A stretch of 64,000 bases of DNA, from the NCBI GenBank assembly GCA_030710605.1, contig CP092877.1:39092152-39156151 (forward strand), written 5' to 3'. Made by a program: the position numbers and the translations under genes. The notes beneath the pieces were generated by a model that worked only from the letters and a program-made list of their open reading frames with translations, made no database searches and was not told the DNA's origin. The DNA comes from Cordylochernes scorpioides. Its lineage: Eukaryota; Arthropoda; Arachnida; Pseudoscorpiones; Chernetidae. This document shows, piece after piece, positions 10,661 through 20,845 of this stretch (position 1 is its first letter; every line of letters begins with the position of its first letter).

Positions 10661-11093
10661 CAGGGTGATCCAAAAGTCCCGCACAACTTTAAAAATTAAT
10701 AACTCCGCGAATATTTGCGCTAGAGCAATGCGGTAAACACTATTGTGTTCAGGATGCAATGGGATTTTTTATGGCAAATAATGAAAAATTCGAAATTGAT
10801 TTCAGTTACAAGTTTATTCGCTAGATGGCGCTCTACCAGAATCAGCGATTCAGCGGCCAAATTGTTTGATAAATTGCAAAATATAACTGAACGACAAGTA
10901 TTTTTCCTTTTTGAATACCAGGAAAGAACCCTAATAATATCAAATGATAAATTAGTAAAACACCATTTCGCCAAAAGTTAGAAGAAATGGTTAACGATTT
11001 TTAAAAATACAATCTGAGATATGTAAAATAGGTAAATGCAAATAAAAACATGTAGCAAAAAAAAAACCTGATATTTTAGATGAGGTTTGCTGG
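10661..11093 (+). repeat. Left ~430-bp inverted repeat, CAGGGTGATCCAAAAGTCCC end
   Basis: The repeat starts CAGGGTGATCCAAAAGTCCC after a TA. A highly similar inverted copy occupies about 16470-16904 and ends with the complement before TA. The two are outward-facing. Both contain the same 78-86-codon frame beginning MFRMQWDFLWQIMKNSK, closed in the left copy after HFAKS. Similarity extends past TGTAGCAAAAA into TATTTTAGATG. The terminal sequence resembles mariner-type ends (inference). Confidence 0.75.
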
Positions 11094-11230
11094 AATCCTC
11101 TCAGCTATTTAAATTTCGAAAATATTTTTTTTCAATTTTTTTTTAATTCAACTCTCTCTCAGTATCGATTATATTTATTTTAATTCATTTGAAAAATATT
11201 TATCTATCTCTGATGATTTATTTTACTCTG

Positions 11231-13057
11231 GAATGCCGTTGTTGTTTTTGTCGTGTCCAATAAAGAGCCTCAGATGTCTCCATGCATCTCTATCACAGCA
11301 GCATTGTCCACTATCTTGGGTGTGTAAAGCAGCTGCTCTGGGTCTATGTCAATTTTCTGCAAGGCTGCGGCCATTGCTGGGCATCAGATTATGTGAGTAG
11401 GTGTTAGTTCCACACCAGGACAGTTGTTGCATGTCCTATAGGTTCTTGTGCCATCTGGATGTATTGTCATTTCTTTATAGTGTTTTGTTCTAAGCCTTGT
11501 TATAGTTTTTGTCATTTTTCTCTCAGTGTTTATTTCGCATTTTGATTTTTTTTCTTATTATTTTTGTTCAATTATCTTGTATTTTTGCAAAGCATCAGCG
11601 TCAAATAATGGCATTTGCTCTTTCCTTTGGCTCAACTTTCTGGCTTCCTCTGCAAATTCAACTGCCATTTCATTACCCCCGATCCAAACACTGGCAGGAA
11701 TCCATTGTAGAATGCAGTTATTCTCCAATGATATCAGTTGAGTAAGTAACGAGTGTATTTTCTGGGTGATTATAGTATTGCCCTTCTGAATTGCTTCTAG
11801 ATCGGATATGAAGTCGTTGTACGGTATATTATAATTCCTTCTGCTTGATGCAGGGATGGTTGGTTAAGGCATACATCAAGAGATTTCCAGATAGCTGTCA
11901 GTTCACAAGTAAAATTTTTCTTGCCCTTTCTTTGATTTTGATGTATGTTCCATCTTGCAGTATTATGTTAATTCTAGCCCCTCCATTACTTATGGTGAGG
12001 TCTGATGATCCATCTGTATATGCTGTTAAATAATTTATCTGATCGCATAAACCAATTGTGTCAAGTCCTTTCTTTTTAAGTATGTTTTTGTTCTCTTTTT
12101 TTATTGCAGGGTTCATTCAGGTTAAGATTGAAGGATTACTAAAAATATAAAGATAAGTGCCAGGAGAAAAAAAAAAAGAAAAAAACATTTTCTCCTGGCA
12201 CTTATCTTTATATTTTTAATATTCCAAGGAGAAAGTTTCTACGATTAAATAAATTGAAGGATTACATTTGATGGCAATGGGTTTGGAATATTGGTTATTC
12301 TCGAATTTGAAATTCATTATGTTTCATATTGATGCTCTTTCTAATATTGTTGTCGTACTGAAGTGTTGAAGATCTTTTGAGCCTTTCTTTTTGTGTCCAG
12401 TTTAAATAGGTTCTATGGGATATGTGTTCGGTTTCTTTAGTTTTTAAGCTATTGGTGAATTTTATTGTTTTTAATTGTCTTCTTCTTTCAAATAGGTCTA
12501 GACCATATTCTCTCTGAATTTTCTAATTGTTGGTATTTGAAACAGAACCAGTGATTAATTTGGCCGCTTTTGTTTGAACACTGTCTAGTCTTCTTTTTAG
12601 TGATGAACTTGAGGGAGCCCAAACAGGTGGCCTTATTAAAGTGATATATGTTGTTCTGAGAATTTTGGGTTTTGCTCCCCAATTTGTTCCACATAGCCTT
12701 CTCAGAATGTTTAGGTTTCTGGTAGCTCTATTTGAGGTGCTAATTATGTGTTCTGTAAATCGCAATTCCTCATCAAGTATCATACCTAGTTAATTTGGAG
12801 ATCTAATTTTATCAATTATATGGTTGTTTATGCTTATTTTGGAGTTAAATTCATGCCTTTTTTCCTGTCAGTAAAAGAGACCTATAGGTTTGTGTTTATT
12901 GGGTTTATTGTCATTTTTAATTTCATTGCCCATTTCTCCAGTCCTCTCATTGGTGTGTTCAGTATTTTTCTGATATTTCTATGCTGCTACTTGTGTGCCA
13001 TATGGCTATATAATCTGCATAACAGGCAACCTTTGTGTCTTCAGTGAGGATGGATGT
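11231..13057 (-). pseudogene. Dead I-group-like LINE: RT, RNase H and C-terminal zinc knuckle
   Basis: Read on the - strand from 13057. A reverse transcriptase active-site region reads CYADYIAIW, where YADD is normal, so one catalytic aspartate is lost. The RT thumb follows (LDEELRFTEHI, NRATRNLNILRRLCG, RRLDSVQTKAAKLITG at 12783-12523). RNase H follows, with AYTDGSSD near 12030 and WIPASVWIGGNEMAVE near 11690. Next are a CNNCPGVELTPTHII zinc knuckle near 11400, a stop, an AATAAA and an AAC-rich tail near 11231. RT followed by RNase H is the I-superfamily arrangement (family knowledge). The frame is broken by many stops and shifts. The 5' part is cut off at 13057 by a Gypsy LTR, and a hairpin insertion lies at 12139-12252. 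Confidence 0.85.
12126..12265. mobile_element. Small hairpin insertion with a 13-bp direct duplication
   Basis: TAAAAATATAAAGATAAGTG plus CCAGGAGAAAA on the left pairs exactly with its complement on the right (to about 12218) around an A-rich loop. ATTGAAGGATTAC occurs on both sides (12127-12139 and 12253-12265), as expected of a target duplication. It interrupts the RNase H part of the LINE. Confidence 0.65.
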
Positions 13058-13236
13058 TGTTACGGTTGTGTCGTAATTAGATGTACAACAACTCAAACTT
13101 GACCATGACTCTTTATTTAGCTCTTATTCTTTTCGTTTGGCCAACAAAAAATGTCCAATTTATATACACATATATTCTTACATAATGAGACTTTAAAGAA
13201 TGCAAATAATCTTCATCTATTTACATGCACAACACA
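13058..13236 (-). repeat. LTR of a decayed Gypsy element
   Basis: On the - strand it begins TGTTGTGCATG (or two bases earlier) directly after a purine run AAGGGGGAGA, and ends CCGTAACA. It contains TATATAAA and AATAAA. A polypurine tract next to a TG...CA segment defines a 3' LTR. It ends inside the LINE, so the Gypsy element inserted into the LINE. No second LTR was found. Confidence 0.75.
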
Positions 13237-13245
13237 TCTCCCCCC

Positions 13246-14600
13246 TTAATAATACTCCAGTCGGTCTGGGGGTTTTCTGGCTCTCTGAGGTCTAGGACTG
13301 CGGACGGGCACTTGCACAGCGGCAGGCTCCGGTTTATGAGTGCAAGAGGGCACGTGCACACCAGCAGGCCCCGGTCTAGGAGTGCAAGAGGGTACGTGCA
13401 CAGAAGCAGTCTCCTCCTTGTTTCCTGATGTAACCTCTGGAACCTTCTCTTCACTTTATTTCTGACTTCCACCTACAGGCTTCTCTCCTGATGTTCGAGG
13501 AAGTATCAAATTTCTTGTCTCCACTTGTTTCTTTCTCACAGGTCGCAATTTATTGATATGCCTCTTATACACGACGCCCCTCGCAACTTATAAGGTCGTG
13601 ACGGTAGCTCAATAATTCCAAAATGGTACCTTTTTACCGTTTAGGTCCAGTTGCATAGTTGCGCAAATAAACCTCGCAACCTATAGTAAACTGCTCCTGC
13701 TTTCTTACGGCCTCATGAAATACCACTCGCGGATTTCCCATTTTGGTATTAAATTCGAGAATCTTGATCTTAAACTTCTCTTCATTAGTAGTTCCGCGGG
13801 GGAAATTCTTTTATTACAGTTTGGGGGAATGCTCTATGAGAAAATAGGAATCTTAGTAGATTCGTCTCTAAATCATCCTTCCCATTATTCTTTCTCAAAA
13901 GGTTTTCAAACTCTCTTACATATCTCTCAGCTAAACCATTTGTACTAGGATTAAACGGACTGGTCTTAGTGTGCCGTATACCATTCATTTTGGTAAATTG
14001 CTCGAATTCACCGGAGACAAACTGTCTTCCGTTATCTGTAACCAAAAATTAGGGCAATCCAAATCTGGCAAATATGTCACTAAGATAATTTATAATCGTT
14101 TTTCTGGTAATATCTTTGATGATAAAAATTTCTATCTACTTTGAGTATGCGTCCACGAGAACCAAAAACATTCTTCCCATGAACGGACCCGCTAGATCAA
14201 GATGAAGTCGATGCCACTGTTTTTTGGGGCAAATCCATTCCGAATGGTAGCCGGGGGCATGCTTGCCGATTCTTGGCATACTCTACATTCTCTAGTTAAC
14301 TCCTCGATGTTACTGTCTATGCCTGGCCACCTGAAAATACCGTCTGGCAATCATCTTCATTTTAACTATCCCCATGTGTATTTCATGCAAGTCATTTAAA
14401 ATTAAATATCTTAATTTTTGGGGAATTACCACTCTTTCACGCCATTGAAGACAACCAAACTCCAAATTTAATTCCTCCTTGATCTTATAATGAGGAGCTA
14501 GTGGGTTTTCTCTCGGTACCCTTGTGAATTTCCACACACACACAGTTGCCTTCTCTAACATTCCTTAATACTATAGACAGTATTCTGTCATCTTGGAAAC
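13246..14600 (-). pseudogene. Ty3/Gypsy pol remnant: integrase
   Basis: Read on the - strand from about 14560. An integrase zinc-binding part comes first (LNDLHEIHMG, then ECRVCQES). Next are the catalytic core with LVLVDAYSK (first D), VTDNGRQFVSGEF (second D) and NGLAERYVREF (E), so all three acidic residues survive. A proline-rich tail with 15-residue tandem units (VPSCTPRPGPA-like) follows and ends KPPDRLEYY-stop at 13246, 10 bases from the polypurine tract. Several frameshifts and stops split the frame. Protease, RT and RNase H are absent, so only the 3' part of pol remains. The RT-type relation to K02A2.6-like elements is from memory. Confidence 0.85.
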
Positions 14601-14735
14601 GAACCAGAATTTGGTCAAATATTCCAAGGGTCCAGGGGGGACCGCAAGGAGGTGTGGTCGGACTTCTCCCCTTCCCCCTGGAATGCCGTCACTACAGGAT
14701 AAAGCACTCTTGGTGATTTTTTAAATTGTGATTCA
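14601..14735. other. Unassigned G/C-richer junction
   Basis: It contains CCAAGGGTCCAGGGGGGACC and CTTCTCCCCTTCCCCCTGG. It lies between the Gypsy remnant and the mariner-like relic; I cannot assign it to either. Confidence 0.35.
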
Positions 14736-15860
14736 GAATCTGCCACTAAAGCTTTACGAGCGTTTAGTTCCTTTAAAGATATTCGAAGCGGTAAAGGACC
14801 AATGAGTTGCTACTCTCTAAAGCGATTGATTAAAAGTTTTGAGGAAACTGGATCTCTGGAAGCAAAACCTCGGAGTGGAAGACCATCGACATGCAAGTCA
14901 GTGGCTGTTACGGTTTTGCAGAATGCTGAAGCTATTGAAACGTTATCCACGTATGGAGAGGTAAGTGCTAGACAAGTTTCTCGACAAACGGGGATTTCGT
15001 ATGGAACAGTTTGGTGAGAACACACATTTAGAATTTTTCTATAAAAATACCCTAACAAAATTCAAAGTTTTCACGAGTTGAAAGTCAGCGATTTTGAGAA
15101 GCGTCAAGAATTCGCTGCATGGATTTTCCGGCAAATTGATATTGATGAAAACTGGCTGTCAAATGTTCTAAGAACAGATGATGCTCACTTTTATCTAAAG
15201 GGAGAATTTAACATTCAAAATTGCCTCATTTTGGCAACAGAAAACCCTGGGATTTTTACAGAAATACCACTTCATCAGCCCTGAGTTACAGTTTTGTGTG
15301 GGTTCACTTCCTCTTTTATTATTGGGTCATTTTTCTTTGAAAAAATGAGTGGAAGAACTTTTAAAACCGTTTTTGTAACTGGTGAACGTTATGTTTAACT
15401 TTTAAGAGAAAAGGTTATTCCCATATTGCAGGACAGACAAGCACTAAGTGAAATAACATTCATGCAAGATGGAGGACCTCCTCATATCTCCCGCGGTGCC
15501 AAACAATTGCTGAAGGATACGTTCGGTGAAATTCGTTGATAAGTCGCCACTTTATATACCAGTAGCCTCCAATATCACCAGACTTGACGCCTTACAATTT
15601 CGGTTATGAGGGTACATTAAGTCGCGTTTTTATCGATGCCGGCCTACCACATTGGCCATGTTGAAGGCTTCTATCAGATCGCACGTTTTATAAATTTCAA
15701 CTATTTAATTGTGACCATTCTGTCATCTATCGTCTGCAGGCGGTGTTTGAGAATGAAGGGCGCCACATTGAGCAAGGATTGTGACCTAATACAAGAGAGA
15801 AGGCAGTTACCTCATGTGTTATATTTTGCAGCTCTTTGTTTTGGGTTATGGGAATAATAA
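14736..15860 (+). pseudogene. Dead mariner-superfamily transposase (DDE_3-like)
   Basis: The N-terminal DNA-binding part is readable as SLKRLIKSFEETGSLEAK, then PRSGRP and TYGEVSARQVSRQTG (14802-15017). The catalytic half follows in shifting frames: RTDDAHFYLKG (first D, 15170s), NCLILATENPG, TFMQDGGPPHI (second D, near 15460) and SPDLTPYNF (third position, near 15580), then VFENEGRHIEQG near 15745. At least three frameshifts or stops separate these blocks, so no protein is made. It lies between the outward-facing inverted repeats at 10661 and 16904 and could be their original transposase (inference). Confidence 0.75.
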
Positions 15861-16064
15861 ATGCTGTCCTCACATCTTGACTCTTTTTTTTTTCTGTGAA
15901 CAGTAATTTTTTTGTTTGTCATTTGCCCACATCTTATATTATGTCGTGCTGACCAAAGTGTTATAACTTCTCGAATAACACTGGTATACACAATTTTACC
16001 CCTTATGTTTAGTTTATCGCTTTTCGCTCATTAGAAGAAATAGCATAAGGAATATTCTCTGTAT

Positions 16065-16080
16065 CCCCCCCCCCCCAACT
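16065..16080. repeat. Poly-C run
   Basis: A homopolymer of C between GTATC and AACTT. Such runs are prone to length errors in sequencing. Confidence 0.8.
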
Positions 16081-16469
16081 TTAGAAATTTTGCGCAAAAA
16101 ATAATACAAAATGTTTTTACTACCACGTTTTTCAACGCAAAAGGTCGATTTAAAAATGTTTTGTTTTTTTTTTTTGATGGGATACATTTTCAAAATTATG
16201 TACAGTATAATAAACAATGATAACATTTGACAAACCTATAGGATATTTGGAATAAAGTACGACAAATATATTTTGTCACTCCCCTCTATATTTCCTTTGT
16301 TGGATCATGACAAGTATCCAGTTAAATAGTCAAGTGTCGCCAATTAGTCAAGAAACTATACATTCCTTATAGCACGAAATCCTATTAGTAGTGTAATAAT
16401 AATTTTTGGTACTATATTAACATTTCAAAAATCGTGTATTGTTATCAGTAGTTATTTTCAAACATTCAA

Positions 16470-16904
16470 TCTATTTCACAAAACTCCATCTAAAATATAA
16501 ATAATTTTTGCTACATGTTTTAATTTGCATATACCTATTTTACATATCTCAGATTGTATTTAAAAATCGTTAACCATTTCTTCTAACTTTTGGCGAAGTG
16601 GTGTTTTTATCAATTTATCATTTGATATTATTAGGGTTCTTTCCTGGTAATCAAAAAGGAAAAATACGTGTCGTTCAGTTATATTTTTCAATTTATCAAA
16701 CAATTTGGCCGCTGAATCTCTGATTCTGGTAGAGCGCCATCTAGCAAATAAAGTTGTAACTAAAATCAATTTCGAATTTTTCATTATTTGCCATAAAAAA
16801 TCCCATTGCATCCTGAACACAATGGTGTTTACCGCATTGCTCTAGCTCAAATATTCGCGGAGTTATTAATTTTTAAAGTTGTGCGGGACTTTTGGATCAC
16901 CCTG
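16470..16904 (-). repeat. Right ~430-bp inverted repeat, partner of 10661-11093
   Basis: It is the inverted counterpart of the left copy, with the same internal frame (MFRMQWDFLWQIMKNSK, here 86 codons, 16820-16560) and the outer end GGATCACCCTG before TA. Differences from the left copy are scattered substitutions. Confidence 0.75.
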
Positions 16905-16974
16905 TATTTATAATTTTCAAAAATTAAGGTGATTTAATAAAAAGTACCTTGTATAAAAACTAGTATCAGTAATA

Positions 16975-17363
16975 AAGGTAATTAAAATTCGAAACTATTA
17001 TAGACGCGTATGATTCTTTTGAAAAATAAACAATTTCTAATGCCCTTACTGCAATGGAAAAATTAATGGGAGGGCCAGGCTCGCTAATGGCACGCTAATG
17101 CATCATAATATAAAATTTAATTAATTCTACAACAAATTACTAAAGGAAATTAATATAAAACGACTTCCAATGGTATTGAATTAAAGTACTTATGAATGTT
17201 TGAAACTATTATAGAGCGTATAATTCTTTTGAAAATTAAACAATTTCTACTGTCCTTAAGGGCATATAAGGACAGTAGAAATTGTTTAATTTTTAAAAGA
17301 ATCATACGTGTCTATAATAGTTTCAAATATTCATAACAAATGGCGCGCTGATGCATCATAATA
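16975..17363. mobile_element. Two deleted copies of the GGGAGGGCCTGGCTC foldback family
   Basis: Copy one (16975-17110) has CGAAACTATTATAGACGCG, CAATTTCT, GGGAGGGCCAGGCTC and a GCATCATAATA end, with the centre missing. Copy two (17195-17363) keeps TTTAGAAACTATTATAG-type ends but its arms meet at ACTGTCCTTAAGGGCATAT, giving a hairpin with almost no loop. Both end in GATGCATCATAAT near TGGCGCGC. The full-length relative is at 52957-53433. Confidence 0.7.
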
Positions 17364-18060
17364 AAGTACTTATATCAAAGGACCAAAAGTGAAATTTCAA
17401 ACCTATCCTTTTTTTAAAGAAAGAGTTGAAAAAGTGTTTCGACAATGAATTCGAAATAAGACTTCATGTTTCATTCTACATCACTTTGCTTTAACCTTTA
17501 AATAAGAAAATCGATATAACTTGTCTAAGTTGTAAGTAAAACTAGATTTTATTTCTCGTTTTAAACCTTCTACTGGAAAATATTCTATCATCAAATGGAC
17601 GACACTTTGCCCCTGAATTCTTTCACATCCATTTAAAATATAGAACGCTCTTTCTTTTAATTTTAAAACCTTTCAAGAAACTTTATACACCGTGATAGAG
17701 AGAGAGAGACTGTGAGAAATTTTCCCAAAACTTAATTTTTAATATAGTTTCTAAAAATTAGATTTTTCTGTGGAAGGAAAAGTTTAAAAGGCAATTTGCT
17801 ACATGGTTGCGAAAGAAAGATTTTTCGCTTCGCTCAGGTAATTCTGAATTGTAATTATTCTCTCTTGATCCAATTAATTCATTCATCATCAAACTTTTTT
17901 TTTTGTTTCCTTCCCATGAAAATCAATTGTAGCGTAATTTTATAAACTGAATAATTGTCTGTTATTTAAATATTTCTTTTTACCGTCATCTAGGTATAAA
18001 AAAATGTTAGTATATAGAGAATAACTTTTTGATTACCATTACTATTTTGCGATAATATAA
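17364..18060. other. AT-rich stretch with a short GA run
   Basis: No gene recognised. GA repeats at about 17696-17710. The frames present are short. Confidence 0.45.
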
Positions 18061-18165
18061 AGGAACAAAAAGGAGCTTGTGTCGAACACGTTTATTCCGC
18101 TAGCTTTCAAACTACATCATTCTTCAACGGGTGTGAAGATAAAGCATAATGTATGACAAAATATA
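18061..18165 (-). repeat. Diverged stem-loop core (GAAAGC class)
   Basis: On the - strand CCCGTTGAAGAATGATG is followed by GTAGTTTGAAAGCTAGCGG and AATAAACGTG. The order (TTGAAG, spacer, GAAAGCT, AATAAA) matches the cores at 19.83, 22.36, 22.54, 32.23 and 41.12 kb, but the stem is degraded. Confidence 0.4.
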
Positions 18166-18589
18166 GAAGTACAATGAGAGACAAAAAATGTTAATTATTT
18201 TTGTTCAATATTCAATACAATTTCCTATATGGTAGTCATTTATCGGTATAAAACCTTTTGTATTCGAGACCAAATTGGATTTAAGACAAAAATATTCGGT
18301 TCCCAATGTCCCAAACACACGATGCAAATCTACTTAAAAGTATCTTTGTGAAAATATAGCTATATCAACCAATAATATATTTAATTCTCGACCTTTCAAT
18401 GACCTGCTGTCCTTCTCCTCAGGGAATGGGTTTATTGTTCCAAAGATACTTCTGGTACCTATAAGAAAATAAATACCTATCAGAATAACAAATTGGGATT
18501 TGAGATCGCTATTTTTAAGTCCCTCATTCAGTTTACCAGAAAAAAATATTTAATTTTCGCCTTTTTACCAATCATCTTTTTAAAAATTT

Positions 18590-19020
18590 CACATGGCCAG
18601 AGGTACTCTGTCATGTATGAGGGGCTAGAGGTCTCCGCCAAAGTTCTGCCGACGACGCCCAGGGCATCTACCACTGGATGCAAGTGTAGCTTCAGAAGCT
18701 CATTTGGTCCGACGTACTAGATAGTTGGCTTCCTCTAGTTTTTTTCCACCTAGCATTTCATAACATCCATTTTTTCTACAGCACATCGCATCTCATTCAT
18801 CCGTTGGAGATTTTCAATGGCTTCTGTAAGCTTTCAATCCACACGTTTCTTGAGGACCTGCAGACTCTGCACTACATGCTTGGCATGTACCAACTTGTTC
18901 TCTAGGTTGGTTTCGTCCGAGCTGGCACTAGCCAGGCAAGCCAGCGGACAAAATGATTTATTCATCACCGCCGTAATTTTGTTTTAAATGCTTTTCTTTG
19001 ATGAGATTTGATCCAATCTT
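18590..19020 (-). pseudogene. Unidentified coding-like remnant
   Basis: The - strand has a GC-richer stretch with codon-like structure: LENKLVHAKHVVQSLQ and LTEAIENLQRMNEM read like a coiled-coil, followed after stops by VVDALGVVGRTLAETSSP. Stops interrupt it at least three times. It lies just downstream of a LINE RT relic on the same strand and may be part of it or of a captured gene. I do not recognise the family. Confidence 0.3.
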
Positions 19021-19039
19021 ACATGATCCAGATTTAGAT

Positions 19040-19560
19040 GCCAATCTGATTAATCGTTTCTTGGCAGGAATGTCCTTTTCTGAAGCCGGCTTGGTTCTCT
19101 TTGACAATACTTCTATTTTCGGTCCAGTAACTTAGTCTTGTTTTTAATATAGATGTAAAATCTTAGCGAGATTGCTTAAAACCTCGATAATTAGCGGGGT
19201 TATCACAGTCGCCGTTTCTAAAAATGGGATGAATAATTGCTTTACACTATGTTGACGTAAATAGGTTAGTTTTTAAAAACTCTATTATATATATCTTTTA
19301 ACAGGATTATGTGTTCCAATGGTAAAGCCTTTATTGCTTCATTAGGGATGCCTGACGCCTTATTGCGCTTTAAATGGGAAATCTCTCTAGAGTTCTGCCA
19401 ATGATATTTCGTCATTTAGCTCACTGTCTGAGCAAGATAAAGTTATTAAAGGGAATTCATAGTTGGTCGGTGCTTCAGTCGCTAGCAGTTTTATGTAAAA
19501 TTGTTGCCACTCCAATATTGGTATTTTCCATATTTTCAAATGAAAATTCTGATTAACCAC
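19040..19560 (-). pseudogene. LINE reverse transcriptase remnant
   Basis: On the - strand LKRNKASGIPNEAIKAL, LLKDIYNRVFKN, IIHPIFRNGD, NPANYRG and a segment corresponding to NQAGFRKGHSC occur in this order, in different frames. These are the conserved early RT blocks of LINE endonuclease-RT proteins. Frameshifts lie between nearly every block. Catalytic YADD blocks are not seen. The clade is not determined. Confidence 0.7.
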
Positions 19561-19579
19561 ATTCAAGACCAGACTATTT

Positions 19580-19700
19580 TCTCTTGTATTAAATTGGCGA
19601 AACCGCTGGGAGAGTTCACCACTGATAAGTCAAGCCCTCCCAATATATTTTTTCATCGCAGTAAGGACAGTAGAAGTTTATATTGTGTATAAAGAATCAT
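19580..19700. mobile_element. Partial copy of the GGGAGGGCCTGGCTC foldback family
   Basis: One arm only: AAACCGCTGGGAGAGTTCAC, ACTGATAAGTCAAGCCCTCC, ATCGCAGTAAGGACAGTAGA. It matches the right arm of 52957-53433 with several substitutions. Confidence 0.65.
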
Positions 19701-19751
19701 TCGTGATTTTAAATCCTTTCATTTTATATATGTACTCTGTGTTTTTCAAAC

Positions 19752-19915
19752 AAACAAATGTTACAGGTTTCTGAGTATTAGTTTATCTTTATTAAATGTA
19801 ATCACGAACTTTCTGGCAGTTCTCCTGTAGAAGAGCAGAGATGCCAGAAAGCTCGAGATTACATTTAATAAAGATAAAGAAACTCACTTCCAGAAACCTG
19901 TAACATTTGTTTGAT
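19752..19915. mobile_element. Foldback element with GAAAGC-class core
   Basis: Arms of about 70 bp are inverted: AAACAAATGTTACAGGTTTC, TTATCTTTATTAAATGTAAT and TTTCTGGCA. The loop holds TCCTGTAGAAG and the right arm opens with CCAGAAAGCTCGAG. The same right-arm text (TTTAATAAAGATAAA, CCAGAAACCTG) recurs at 22.36-22.65 kb. Confidence 0.7.
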
Positions 19916-19978
19916 TAATATCCAGGAGATTTAAAACAATTTATCTTGTTTGAGTCAAAAGGCGATCCATTAATTAAG

Positions 19979-20190
19979 ATTATATAAAAGGGCGTACCTG
20001 GATCTGTAAAGAAAAAAAATAAAACAATTTTTTCTTAAAATATTTCGAGAGATTGCTCCCTCTTTATCAATTTATTGCAATAAATGTGTGCAATAAATTG
20101 ATAAAGAGGGAGCAATCTCTCGAAATATTTTAAGAAAAAAATTGTTTTATTTTTTTTCTTTACAGATCCAGGTACGCCCTTTTATATAAT
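19979..20190. repeat. Near-perfect palindrome, ~101-nt arms, 9-nt loop
   Basis: Left arm 19979-20079 and right arm 20089-20190 are inverted copies that differ only by one base in a T/A run (six versus seven). The arms contain GGGCGTACCTGGATCTGTAA, a T-rich run, ATATTTCGAGAGATTGCTCC and CTCTTTATCAATTTATTGCA. Read outward each arm carries TTGATAAAG, then a GAGGGAG/CTCTC stem, then CGAAATATT, which is the second version of the recurrent core. Confidence 0.9.
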
Positions 20191-20524
20191 TTATCTTGTG
20201 TTTTTTACCTCGAATCTCAGTCACCATAAAAGATAAACTTTTACTTTTGACAAATTCAACTCTCTTCAGCATATACACCATATATCTATCCTTTTATATT
20301 AATATTTACATATTTTTCTTTTCATTTATGCAATATATACATATTTACTGCATTTTTCTTCATACAAAAATGACAAATCAGCCTATGAAATTACTACAGT
20401 ACTCAAATTGTATATTTTAGTAAACAGCTAATAAATAGAGCGTTATACTCTCAGCGAGCTTTTAGATTCCAGTAAACAACAACTTTTGAAAATTCGGTAC
20501 CAGTAATATACTTTCTTTATTAGA
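20191..20524. other. AT-rich spacer
   Basis: Only low-complexity frames; no structured repeat or gene recognised. Confidence 0.4.
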
Positions 20525-20845
20525 TAATAAAAAGGCATATATTGGATTGAATAAAAGATTTATTTGCCAATATTTCGGTTGGCTGAACGCCAACCTTTAT
20601 CAAGGCATTACATTTTTTTATATATTAATATGAAAAGATAGTACAAATATGACGTTGTACTGGGATAAGGTTCATAAATTAATAAAGTTTCACGATAAGG
20701 AGATGCCTTTTTCTTAATATTAATATATAATATTATTATACAAAAATGTAATGCCTTGATAAAGGTTGGCGTTCAGCCAACCGAAATATTGGCAAATAAA
20801 TCTTTTATTCAATCCAATATATGTCTTTTTATTATCTAATGATTT
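20525..20845. mobile_element. Foldback element with GAAATATTGG-class cores at both ends
   Basis: Left (20527-20640) and right (20740-20842) arms are inverted. Each carries, read outward, CCTTGATAAAGGTTGGCG, a loop, GCCAACCGAAATATTGGC, then AATCCAATATATG. GGTTGGC pairs with GCCAACC, and ATATTGG pairs with CCAATAT downstream. A short hairpin of the GGAGATGCC family (about 20665-20722) sits between the arms. A half copy is at 32.68-32.77 kb. Confidence 0.8.

Noticed and set aside
20740..20845. Calling the GAAATATTGG core a functional hammerhead ribozyme
   Set aside because: The first box reads UUGAUAAAG, not CUGANGA, and a convincing stem I was not found; only a structural resemblance is claimed.
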